Part shown: one piece after another, positions 19,058 to 26,866 of the stretch
Layout: each line of letters begins with the position of its first letter
How positions within the stretch are numbered: position 1 is the stretch's first letter
Assembly: GCF_001641755.2 (NCBI RefSeq)
Contig: NZ_LRFG02000006.1
Span: forward strand, 60,000-123,999
Direction: 5' to 3'
DNA length: 64,000 bases
Source of the DNA: Microbulbifer flavimaris
GTDB taxonomy: Bacteria; Pseudomonadota; Gammaproteobacteria; Pseudomonadales; Cellvibrionaceae
Position numbers and translations under genes: made by a program
The notes under the pieces: model-generated
The model's input: only the letters and a program-made list of their open reading frames with translations
The model's database searches: none
What the model was told of the DNA's origin: nothing

Positions 19058-19730
19058 GTCTGTCTCGATTATCGCGCTGGCCGCGCTGCTTGGCGCCTGT
19101 GCCGGGGCACCGGTCCCGGGGGCCGGAGGTGAGACAGCGGCACAGCGGCAGCCAGCGGTGCCGGAGACCGAGTACCGTCGCCTGCTGGCAGAGGCGCAGC
19201 GCCTCTCCTTCACGCTGGATTTTGACGCCCTGCGTAACGCTTACAGTGAGTCTGAGGAGTACAACCCGCACGGCGGGGTGCGCCTGACGGGTTTACCGGA
19301 GGCCTACCAGTCGGTGGAGCAGGCCAATTACGAGCGCTGCCTGAGTTACGTGGACGAGGTGCTGGCGAGCAACTATATGAGCCTGGAGGCGCACATGATC
19401 GGTGTGGTCTGCAGTGGCAGAAGTTCTGAACACGAGCGCGAGGATCGGCATCGCTACATGGTCGAGGGGCTGATGGACTCGATCGAGCGGAGCGGTGACG
19501 GTCGTACCCAGCAGAGCGCCTACCACACCATCACCACCTCGGAGCTCCGCGCTTTTGTCCGCCTGAAGGGGCTCGAGGTGCTGGACCAGTCCATCGTTTA
19601 CGATCAACAGGGCGTCTACGACAAAATGCAGGTGCGTGATCCCGAGTCTGGCGTCGAATATCCCCTGTTTTTCAACGTGAGCCAGCAGTTTGCCCATTCG
19701 ATAGAGAACGAAAGCGCCTCGCTGGAGTGA
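19041..19730 (+). CDS. Putative lipoprotein, DUF4919-like
   Basis: 229 aa with a lipoprotein signal peptide ending in the lipobox LLGAC (Cys about residue 20). The mature part contains FDALRNAYSES and a helical region (YERCLSYVDEVLASNYMSLEAH) that resembles the DUF4919 family, whose function is unknown. It overlaps the patatin-like gene by 17 bases, so the two are likely made together. A link to envelope lipid turnover is inference from that pairing alone. Confidence 0.75.
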   Translation: MTLIIKSVSIIALAALLGACAGAPVPGAGGETAAQRQPAVPETEYRRLLAEAQRLSFTLDFDALRNAYSESEEYNPHGGVRLTGLPEAYQSVEQANYERCLSYVDEVLASNYMSLEAHMIGVVCSGRSSEHEREDRHRYMVEGLMDSIERSGDGRTQQSAYHTITTSELRAFVRLKGLEVLDQSIVYDQQGVYDKMQVRDPESGVEYPLFFNVSQQFAHSIENESASLE

Positions 19731-19781
19731 TTCCGCGGATAGGCAACTGCGGGCGCTACCATCAAAGGATGCTGCAGGCGG

Positions 19782-22010
19782 TCATATCAAAAACGGCTGC
19801 AGGCGCTCCCAGTCAAAGCGCCTGGTGACGCTGTCGCTGAACAGAATCACCAGCCGTTCGCCCTCCCATTTCACCACGCGGCCGTGGCCCAGTTTGCGGT
19901 GCCGGATACTCTCACCGGCATCCGGGCGGCGTGCCGGTGCCACCGGTGCCTCCACTTCCGGTGAATATCCCAGGGCTTCCAGATAGCGGAGCCCCAGCCG
20001 GGTGACCGGAACTTCGCTTTGTAATGTCTGGGGCCGCTGCTCCAGTGCCGACTTCAGCGTCCGGCACAGGGGGAGTTGCATCTCCTCGATAAACAGCGAC
20101 GGCCGCTGGGCCTCTTCCGCTTCTCCCGGTTTTGCGGGAATGCCGGGGGTCAATAGCAGCAGCTCCCGGCGCGCCCTGGTCATGGCGACGTACAGGAGGC
20201 GGCGCTCGCTCTCCAGTGAGGCCGGGGTAGAGAAGTCTCGCTGCGGCTGGTAGGGCATGTTGTGCTGGTTCAGCGCCGGGATGATCACCTGGTCCCATTC
20301 GAGCCCCTTGGCCTGGTGCATGGTGGTGATCAATACGGCGTCCGCATCTCCCTGTTCACCTTCCTGATGCTGGCGCTGCAGCTCCTGCAGGTGTGTCAGT
20401 ACCTCCGCCGGTGATTGCCGCAGCCGATCCAGGTACTGGCAGAAGGCGAGTACCGTCTGCTGGCGCTCCTCCCCCTGTTGGCGGGTGAAGCTGTCGTCGG
20501 CGATGCCACTGAGATAATCCAGTTCGCCCAGCTGCCGGCGCAGTAGCTCCCCCCCGGTGCCCCGCCAACGCTCGCACTCCTGTAATAATGCTGCCCTCTG
20601 CTTGAGACGCTTCGCCTGGGGCTGGCTGAGATCAGCAGGCACCAGCTCGTACAGGCGCTGCCCCCAGTTGCCATCTTGCCGGGACAGGCTCGCACACAGC
20701 GGTTCCAGCACCCTGCGGGGAATGCGGATGTGGGGCGCCGTCAGCCACTCATACAGGCCGCGCCTGCGGCGCTCAGCGGGCAGTTCAGCGAAGCGGCCGG
20801 AGGCGATATTCAGGCTCCAGAACAGCGGACGCAATTCCCGGCGCGACAGTACTGTCTTGCGGTTGGCGGAGCGGTAGGGAATGTTTGCCGCCAGGAGAGC
20901 CAGCTCGATCGGCGCCGCCACGGACCAGAGGCGCACCAGGATTGCCACCTCGGACAGCGGCCCCCCCTGTTTCTGGCGACGCCGCAGGTGGTTCACCAAC
21001 CAGCGTGACTCGTTGTCGCCAGCGTGCAGGTTGACGGTGGTTTCCGGCCCGCTTTCCGGGGAGATGCAGAGAATATCCGCACGCTCCCGGTTGTGCTGGA
21101 TAAAGTGGTTTGCCGCCAGGGAGAGTTCGTGGCCATAGCGGAAAGTGCGGCTCAGTTGATACACATTGGACGGCGGAAAATCTCCGTCAAAGTAGCGCAG
21201 CAAATAGCCGGGCTTGGAGCCGCGCCACTCGTAAATTGTCTGGTCCGGATCGCCAATGGCGATCACATTGCCGGACTTCCCGTAGACCACTTGCAGCAGG
21301 AAATGTTGCACTGCGTTAATGTCCTGGTACTCGTCCACCAGGATATCCTCGAAATGGCTGCCGTATTGTTCGGCGATTTCGGGGCACAGGCTCAACAGGA
21401 TAGCGGGGTCGTAAATCAGGTCGGCGTAGGTCACGGCCTGCTGGCTGCGTCGCCACTCCTCGAAGCTGCGAAAGACCTTGAGGAAATACAGGTATTCATC
21501 GCCGAGTTTCAGTTCCTGGAAGGCGCTCAGGTCTCCGCTCAGAATCGTTTTGGTGTAATCGATAAAAAACTCTGCCGCTTCCACCTCTGACTGCTTGCGT
21601 GCACGGATCTCTTCCAGTTCTTCCGGGGGCGCGCACTGCTCAATCGCTCGCCAGATCTGAAGTTGCACTGTGGACTGGGGCAGGGGCGTCAGGTTAGCCG
21701 GCGCGATATGACCATTGCCGATCATGCGCTGGTACAACCGGTAGCCGAGGCTGTGGAAGGTCTGCACTGTAGGTGTTTTGCCCTCTACAAGCGCAGTCAG
21801 CCGCCGCGCAAAATCCTCCCGCGCGCTGCGGTTGTACATCAGCACCAGCATGCGTTGTGGTGCCACGCCACCGGCGAGCCGGTTTTTTACGTAGTGCAAC
21901 AGCGCGGTGGTTTTCCCGGAACCGGCCACCGCGATAATCTTCGCGTGGCCACCGGGATGCTCAGCGATCGCCCGTTGTTCTTCGGTCAATGTGGGGCTGG
22001 GTTTGGCCAT
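19782..22010 (-). CDS. UvrD/Rep-family ATP-dependent DNA helicase
   Basis: Superfamily 1A helicase of 742 aa. The motif set is complete: AGSGKTTALL (I), LVDEYQDINAVQ (II), IGDPDQTIYEWRGS (III), LSRTFRYG (IV), TTMHQAKGLEWDQV (V) and LYVAMTRARREL (VI). The C-terminus (IRHRKLGHGRVVKWEG) resembles the Tudor-like module of UvrD/PcrA. It is not a standard UvrD, Rep or PcrA by its short 1B/2B inserts, so I give no symbol. It is probably involved in repair or in clearing replication conflicts. It stands alone, convergent with the lipoprotein gene and downstream of a SulP gene. Confidence 0.9.
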   Translation of the reverse strand: MAKPSPTLTEEQRAIAEHPGGHAKIIAVAGSGKTTALLHYVKNRLAGGVAPQRMLVLMYNRSAREDFARRLTALVEGKTPTVQTFHSLGYRLYQRMIGNGHIAPANLTPLPQSTVQLQIWRAIEQCAPPEELEEIRARKQSEVEAAEFFIDYTKTILSGDLSAFQELKLGDEYLYFLKVFRSFEEWRRSQQAVTYADLIYDPAILLSLCPEIAEQYGSHFEDILVDEYQDINAVQHFLLQVVYGKSGNVIAIGDPDQTIYEWRGSKPGYLLRYFDGDFPPSNVYQLSRTFRYGHELSLAANHFIQHNRERADILCISPESGPETTVNLHAGDNESRWLVNHLRRRQKQGGPLSEVAILVRLWSVAAPIELALLAANIPYRSANRKTVLSRRELRPLFWSLNIASGRFAELPAERRRRGLYEWLTAPHIRIPRRVLEPLCASLSRQDGNWGQRLYELVPADLSQPQAKRLKQRAALLQECERWRGTGGELLRRQLGELDYLSGIADDSFTRQQGEERQQTVLAFCQYLDRLRQSPAEVLTHLQELQRQHQEGEQGDADAVLITTMHQAKGLEWDQVIIPALNQHNMPYQPQRDFSTPASLESERRLLYVAMTRARRELLLLTPGIPAKPGEAEEAQRPSLFIEEMQLPLCRTLKSALEQRPQTLQSEVPVTRLGLRYLEALGYSPEVEAPVAPARRPDAGESIRHRKLGHGRVVKWEGERLVILFSDSVTRRFDWERLQPFLI

Positions 22011-22144
22011 GATACTGGAGTCGCCACCAAATACTGGATATTTTGCCAGTATCGTTGCCCCGGGTACAGGGGTGCTTCAACAGGTGATCGGCTTGATCGG
22101 GCGGGGAGCTGAAAACAGGGAGAGAGCTGAAAAAGCCGGGCGAC

Positions 22145-23884
22145 TCAGGCCGGCCCCGGATCCGGGCTTTTGTGTTCCTCGTGGCGCAGGGCCAGTTCGG
22201 CGATGTAGGAGGAGAGGAACACCCGTCCGGTCAGTTCGCCGAGGAACTTCGAGCGGCTCAAGCGATCCAGCACAGGTCCTTTTACCTCCGCCAGATGCAG
22301 GCGGATATCGCGCTCGGACAGGTCCCGATTCACTTGCTGTAGCCTTTCCAGGGCGGTGCCGTCGATGCGGCTGACGGACGAGAGGATCAACACCATTTCG
22401 CGGGTATCCGGGTGCCGTTTCAGCTCGCTCAGCAGCCGGTCTTCCACTGCGCTGATATTACTGAAAAACAGGCTCTCATCGATGCGCATAAACAGCAGCC
22501 GCGGTTGGGTCTTGACCGTGTGCCGGAGCACGTTACGGAATTGCTCGGTACCCGGTAGACGGCCGACCACGGCAATATGTGGTCGGCTGCTGCGCCAGAT
22601 CAGAGTGGCGAATGACAGGCCTATGCCGATACCAATGCCAGCCTCTACGCCGAAGAGCAGCACACCGAGGAAGGTCCCGGCCATGGCGAGACCATCGGTG
22701 CGGTCGTAACGCCAGTTGAGAATGAATCCCCGCACATCGATCAGGCTGGTGGAGGCGACGATGATGGTGGCGGCCAGCACCGCCAGTGGCAATTGCTGGA
22801 AAATACCGGTGAGAAATAGCAGCACCAGCGTCATCAGTCCGGCGGCAATGATTCCGCTCATGGGGGACTTCGCGCCGGCCTCCTCATTGATCGCGGTTCG
22901 GGCAAAGCTGCCGGTAACGGCGAAGCCGCCGGATACTGCACTCAGCATGTTGGCCGCTCCCAGGCCGCGCAACTCGGCATTGGCATTGAGGCGTTCACCG
23001 CGGCGCAGGGCGATGGCATGGGCGATGGAGAGGCTCTCCACAAAACCCAGGAGGGCGATAATCAGTGCCGGCAGCAGCAGGGGGTAGGTGAGCTGCCACT
23101 CGAATGTGGGCAGGCCGAATTCCGGCAGTCCCGAGGGGATAGCCCCCACCACGTCTATCTTGCGGTCCCACTCGAGGAAGTAGGTCAGGGCGATTGCGAC
23201 CAGCACCAGCAACATGGGTGCCAGCCGCGCCAGCAGGCGGGCGGCTCCAGCAGCTACACCCAGCTTCCTGAGTAGTGGCGCAAGCCCCAGCCGCGCACCC
23301 AGCAGCAGTACTACGGACACGAGTCCGATGCCAGTGGTCAGCGGCTTTACCTCGGGCAGGTCCTCGACGGAGTGCAGCAGGATCTCGAATGCCGTGCCGC
23401 CGTCCGTCGGTACACCCAGGAGGGGGCCGAGCTGACCGATGATGATCAGGGTGGCGGCACCGGAAACAAAGCCACTGATCACGGGGTGGCTCAGCAGGTT
23501 AGAAAGCGCGCCAAGCCGCAGTAATCCCATGGTGAAGGAAAAGACCCCGGCGAGGGCTGCCAGGATCACTGCGCCGGTGACGTAATCTGCCGTTCCGGGC
23601 GAGGCAATGGGCGATAGCGCTGACGCCGTCATCAGGGCCAGCACCGCCACCGGTCCCACAGATAGCGCGGTGCTGGAGCCGAGCAGCGCATAGCCCACCA
23701 GAGGCAGCAGACTGGCGTAGAGCCCCAGGTGCGGTGGCAGGCCCGCCAGCGCGGCGTAGGCCAGTGCCTGAGGCACCAGCATCATGGTGGCCACCAGTGC
23801 GGCCACCGCGTCCCTGCCCAGCCACTGGGCCCGGTAGCGCTTCAGCCAATTGGGTAAAAGATTGCTCGCGCGCATCCTTGCCAT
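22145..23884 (-). CDS. SulP-family inorganic anion transporter with STAS domain (first copy)
   Basis: Inner-membrane transporter of 579 aa for sulfate, bicarbonate or related anions; the family spans all three, so substrate is open. It shows the N-terminal SulP signature (ATMMLVPQALAYAALAGLPP, split here: MLVPQALAYA, then GLPPHLGLYASLLP), 10 or more membrane helices, the GAFAVTGSFART-like loop and a cytoplasmic C-terminal STAS domain from about residue 440. It lies downstream of the YeeE pair, beyond a terminator. A second SulP gene (26867-28594) mirrors it on the other side of the sulfide locus, which makes sulfate, sulfite or thiosulfate the more likely cargo (inference). Confidence 0.92.
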   Translation of the reverse strand: MARMRASNLLPNWLKRYRAQWLGRDAVAALVATMMLVPQALAYAALAGLPPHLGLYASLLPLVGYALLGSSTALSVGPVAVLALMTASALSPIASPGTADYVTGAVILAALAGVFSFTMGLLRLGALSNLLSHPVISGFVSGAATLIIIGQLGPLLGVPTDGGTAFEILLHSVEDLPEVKPLTTGIGLVSVVLLLGARLGLAPLLRKLGVAAGAARLLARLAPMLLVLVAIALTYFLEWDRKIDVVGAIPSGLPEFGLPTFEWQLTYPLLLPALIIALLGFVESLSIAHAIALRRGERLNANAELRGLGAANMLSAVSGGFAVTGSFARTAINEEAGAKSPMSGIIAAGLMTLVLLFLTGIFQQLPLAVLAATIIVASTSLIDVRGFILNWRYDRTDGLAMAGTFLGVLLFGVEAGIGIGIGLSFATLIWRSSRPHIAVVGRLPGTEQFRNVLRHTVKTQPRLLFMRIDESLFFSNISAVEDRLLSELKRHPDTREMVLILSSVSRIDGTALERLQQVNRDLSERDIRLHLAEVKGPVLDRLSRSKFLGELTGRVFLSSYIAELALRHEEHKSPDPGPA

Positions 23885-24048
23885 CTTTCCGCTACAGGTT
23901 TGCTGGTCTCATGGTATCAGCAGACCGGGTCACCTCCTCGATGGAGGGCTAGGAATGAAGATAGTCCCGGCTGGCGGCAGATGTCGGTCGTGGTGAAAGA
24001 GAGCGCCGGAGGGCCCGGTGACTGGGGAGGGTACCGCTCAGGGGAGGG

Positions 24049-24074
24049 AAAAGGGGGCCGGTGAGCCCGGCCCC
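24049..24074 (-). terminator. Intrinsic terminator after the YeeE pair
   Basis: On the minus strand GGGGCCGG and CCGGCCCC form a stem around a 5-base loop and run into CTTTT. It ends the bigR-yeeE transcript before the SulP gene. Confidence 0.75.
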
Positions 24075-24100
24075 AGAAAACGCGGCTCAGGGGGCGCGTG

Positions 24101-24544
24101 TCAGGAGGTTGCCCCGGCGGTGCTCGGGCGATTGAAGAGGGCGAAGAGGCCCATGCCAGCCAGCATGGCGGCGGTGAACACAATTGCCTTGATCTCACCG
24201 GCACCGGTGGCCACCACGGCGGGACCCGGGCAGAAGCCGGCCAGTCCCCAACCGATACCGAACAACAGGCTGCCCACTACCAGCGGGCGGTCAATATCGC
24301 GGCGGCTGGGCATCTGGATCTGCTTGCCGAGCACGGTCACATCCCGGCCCTTGGCAAAATAGAAAAATGGCAGTCCCACGCCGATGGCGCCCACCATCAC
24401 CAGTGCCAGCGAAGGATCCCAGTTACCGAACAGATCCAGGAACGCCAGTACCTTTTCCGGGTTTGCCATCCCGGAAACCAGAAGGCCCAGGCCAAAGATC
24501 AGGCCGGCAGCAAAGGCAGACAGCAAAGACTTGTTCATGTTCAT
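24101..24544 (-). CDS. YeeE/YedE-family membrane protein, C-terminal half-type subunit (DUF6691-like)
   Basis: 147 aa with about four hydrophobic helices and the family cysteine motif GFCPGPAVV. YeeE/YedE proteins take up reduced sulfur species such as thiosulfate. In many bacteria the ten-helix unit is split into two short genes, as here. The start is an ATG sharing the ATGA overlap with the upstream partner's stop; GGGAG precedes it, so translation is coupled. The frame extends further upstream but only inside the partner gene. Confidence 0.88.
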   Translation of the reverse strand: MNMNKSLLSAFAAGLIFGLGLLVSGMANPEKVLAFLDLFGNWDPSLALVMVGAIGVGLPFFYFAKGRDVTVLGKQIQMPSRRDIDRPLVVGSLLFGIGWGLAGFCPGPAVVATGAGEIKAIVFTAAMLAGMGLFALFNRPSTAGATS

Positions 24545-24975
24545 ACTCCCAGAAGGTGGCGCACAACGAAGACGGTGGCGAAACCGCCGGCCATGAAAAT
24601 CAGGGTCGCAGCCAGCGAGCGTGGCGACAGGCGCGAGAGGCCGCAGACGCCATGGCCACTGGTGCAGCCGGAGCCGTAGCGGGTACCGATGCCCACCAGC
24701 AGGCCCGCAGCGATCAGCACGGGGTAGCCGGCCTCGATACGAATGGGGGGCAGTGCCTGGAACAGAGCCCAGAGGGTGGGTCCGATCAGCAGGCCGATGG
24801 CGAAGGCCGCCCGCCACCCGGTCTCGCCCGGGGTGCGGCTGATCAGCCCGCCGAGGATGCCGGAAATGCCGGCGATACGGCCATTCAGAACCAGCAGCAG
24901 GGCCGAGGCCAGTCCAATCATTGCCCCGCCGGCGAGCGCCGACCAGGGGGTAAAGGCAGTCCAGTCAATGGTCAT
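24541..24975 (-). CDS. YeeE/YedE-family membrane protein, N-terminal half-type subunit
   Basis: 144 aa with four hydrophobic segments and the conserved cysteine motif GSGCTSGHGVCG of sulfur transporters in this family. It begins 9 bases after the end of the ArsR-type regulator gene and overlaps the second half-subunit by ATGA, forming a three-gene operon. Together the two halves should form one transporter for a reduced sulfur compound; the exact substrate cannot be read from sequence. Confidence 0.9.
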   Translation of the reverse strand: MTIDWTAFTPWSALAGGAMIGLASALLLVLNGRIAGISGILGGLISRTPGETGWRAAFAIGLLIGPTLWALFQALPPIRIEAGYPVLIAAGLLVGIGTRYGSGCTSGHGVCGLSRLSPRSLAATLIFMAGGFATVFVVRHLLGV

Positions 24976-24984
24976 GATTCACAT

Positions 24985-25317
24985 TTACTCCGCACAGTAG
25001 AGTTCATACAGGGTTTGTAGCAGCGCCAGCACTCGCTGGTCAGCAACGCGGTAATAGACATGCTTGCCCTCGCGCCGGGTGGCGACAAGCCCCTCACGGC
25101 GCAATACACCCAGCTGCTGTGACAGGCTCGGCTGGCGAATATCCAGACGTTCCTCCAGATCGCCGACACAGAGCTCCTCCTGACTCAGCTGGCAGAGCAG
25201 CAGCAGGCGGTCCTGATTGCCGAGTGAACGCAACATCGCCGAGGCGGTGTCCGCGGAGGCACGCATTTTGTCCAGGCTTATTTCCGAAGTGTCGGGCATG
25301 GAACTGTCCATCATCAC
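24985..25317 (-). CDS. bigR: ArsR-family repressor, BigR/SqrR-like persulfide sensor
   Basis: Winged-helix regulator of about 110 aa. The recognition helix region is RQPSLSQQLGVLRREGLV with the wing GKHVYYRV. Counting from the first start codon there are cysteines at 42, 50 and 108. Two cysteines in the alpha2 and alpha5 helices at just these positions (42 and 108) are the sulfide/persulfide-sensing pair of BigR, with equivalents in SqrR, which form a tetrasulfide link that releases DNA. GTG at 25317 and ATGs at 25314 and 25311 are alternative starts. It is divergent from the dioxygenase gene and leads the YeeE operon, fitting local repression of both sides. Confidence 0.88.
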   Translation of the reverse strand: MMMDSSMPDTSEISLDKMRASADTASAMLRSLGNQDRLLLLCQLSQEELCVGDLEERLDIRQPSLSQQLGVLRREGLVATRREGKHVYYRVADQRVLALLQTLYELYCAE

Positions 25318-25337
25318 GATAATTTACAAGAAAACAG

Positions 25338-25370
25338 TATATTGATTTATATAATATTGGCAAGTATATT
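25338..25370. promoter_or_regulatory. AT-rich divergent operator/promoter of the sulfide locus
   Basis: Between the repressor and the dioxygenase lies an AT-rich island with nested inverted repeats: ATATT (25339) with AATAT (25353), and AATAT (25353) with ATATT (25366). BigR-type operators are AT-rich palindromes in this position. It is the natural binding site for the adjacent repressor and would control both divergent operons; this is inferred from position and symmetry. Confidence 0.6.
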
Positions 25371-25401
25371 GTTGCCAAGCATTTCAAGCGGAGGACAAAC
25401 A

Positions 25402-26280
25402 ATGTCAGTCAGCAAGCAAAAGCCCCTGGTCCAGCCGTTCCTGGACGCGGATACCGAGACCTGGAGCTATGTGGTCTACGACCGCTCCGGTGGCAGCGCA
25501 GCGGTGGTCGACCCGGTACTGGACTACGACGCCGCTTCAGGGCGCACCAGCACAGGTGGTGCAGAAAAGATCGTTGCGTTCGTAAAAGCCGAGAAGCTGA
25601 CGGTCGAGTGGATTCTGGAGACTCACGCCCATGCTGATCACCTCTCTGCGGCACCGTTCATCCGCGACCAGCTGGGTGGCAAGATCGCGATCGGGGATCA
25701 TATCCGCCAGGTTCAGGCCATCTTCCGCGATGTCTTTAACCTGGAAAAGCAGTTTCTCGTCGATGGCAGCCAGTTTGATCACCTGTTCCACGATGGAGAC
25801 ACCTTTACCATTGGCGACCTCGAGGGGCGCGTGATCTACTCCCCGGGACATACTCCCGCGGACATGGCCTGGCTGATTGGCGATGCGCTGTTTGTCGGCG
25901 ATACGCTGTTTCTGCCAGACGTGGGCAGTGCCCGCTGTGACTTCCCCGGCGGTGATGCCAAGACACTCTATCGCTCCGTAAAGAACCTGCTGTCTCTGCC
26001 GGACGAGACCCGTATGTTCATGTGCCATGACTATCCACCCAACGGACAGCGTGAGCACCAGTGTGAAACCACGGTCGGCGAGCAGAAGCGCAGCAACATC
26101 CATCTGCATGATGGAGTGAGCGAGGAAGAGTTCGTGACCATGCGCACCGAGCGTGATGCCACCCTGTCGATGCCGCGACTGATTCTGCCGTCCATCCAGG
26201 TCAACATCCGCGCGGGACAGATGCCCCCGGCGGAGGACAACGGCACCGTCTATCTGAAGGTGCCGATTAACGCGCTCTGA
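25402..26280 (+). CDS. blh: Persulfide dioxygenase, Blh/ETHE1-type metallo-beta-lactamase fold
   Basis: 292 aa. It oxidises glutathione persulfide to sulfite with a mononuclear iron centre. Motifs are ETHAHADHLS (HxHxDH), SPGHTPADMAW, GDTLFLPDVGSARCDFPGG (bridging Asp plus the DxGxxRxDFPGG-like signature of ETHE1/Blh) and MCHDYPP (last His). The ATG at 25402 with GGAGG 7 bases upstream is preferred over an in-frame start 20 codons earlier that lies inside the AT-rich operator. In several alphaproteobacteria this enzyme is fused to a DUF442 domain; here the DUF442 protein is the next gene. Confidence 0.93.
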   Translation: MSVSKQKPLVQPFLDADTETWSYVVYDRSGGSAAVVDPVLDYDAASGRTSTGGAEKIVAFVKAEKLTVEWILETHAHADHLSAAPFIRDQLGGKIAIGDHIRQVQAIFRDVFNLEKQFLVDGSQFDHLFHDGDTFTIGDLEGRVIYSPGHTPADMAWLIGDALFVGDTLFLPDVGSARCDFPGGDAKTLYRSVKNLLSLPDETRMFMCHDYPPNGQREHQCETTVGEQKRSNIHLHDGVSEEEFVTMRTERDATLSMPRLILPSIQVNIRAGQMPPAEDNGTVYLKVPINAL

Positions 26281-26367
26281 TCCGGCAGTTTTCGAAATCT
26301 CACAGGAACCTGAGAGGGCAAGGGATTGCCCTGGTTTTTCTTCGACCCGTTTTTTAGAGGGGAAAGC

Positions 26368-26778
26368 ATGAATATCCAGCAACTGGACAAGCAGGTCAGT
26401 GTTTCCGAACAGATGGAAACCGATACTTTCGGCAGTCTGGCGGAGTCCGGAGTCGAGATCGTTGTGTGTAACCGTCCGGAGACTGAATGCACTGCGCCGA
26501 CTTATGAAGCCATGAAGGCGGCGGCGGATGAGGCCGGCATGGAGTTTGTCTCCATACCCTTCGCACGCGGGCAGATGACCCGCGAGCATTGTGAGCAATT
26601 CGCCAGGTTGCTCGCATCGGGCAAGCGTATCCATGCTTTCTGTCGCACTGGCAATCGCTCCTGCAACATGTGGGCCGGCGCGCGCTGCCTGCAGGGTGCG
26701 GAGCCGGTTGAGGTAGTGTCCGGCGCCCGTAGTGCGGGTTTCGATGTCAGTGGTGTCGTGGTTGCCTTTGCGGATTAA
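26368..26778 (+). CDS. DUF442 / TIGR01244-type sulfurtransferase-like protein
   Basis: 136 aa with a tyrosine-phosphatase-like fold. The P-loop HAFCRTGNRS contains the CX5R active site. This domain occurs fused to Blh dioxygenases, where it is believed to handle persulfide sulfur rather than phosphate. The ATG at 26368 with AGGGGAAAG upstream is better than an in-frame start 14 codons earlier. It lies 87 bases after blh and before the second SulP gene, so a blh-DUF442-sulP transcript is likely. Confidence 0.88.
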   Translation: MNIQQLDKQVSVSEQMETDTFGSLAESGVEIVVCNRPETECTAPTYEAMKAAADEAGMEFVSIPFARGQMTREHCEQFARLLASGKRIHAFCRTGNRSCNMWAGARCLQGAEPVEVVSGARSAGFDVSGVVVAFAD

Positions 26779-26866
26779 CGGGCATGGCAACACCAACACG
26801 AACACGAACACGAGAAGTCTTTTTTGACCACGGCTTTTGCGGGGCGTGAGGTAACGGATCGGCGCG

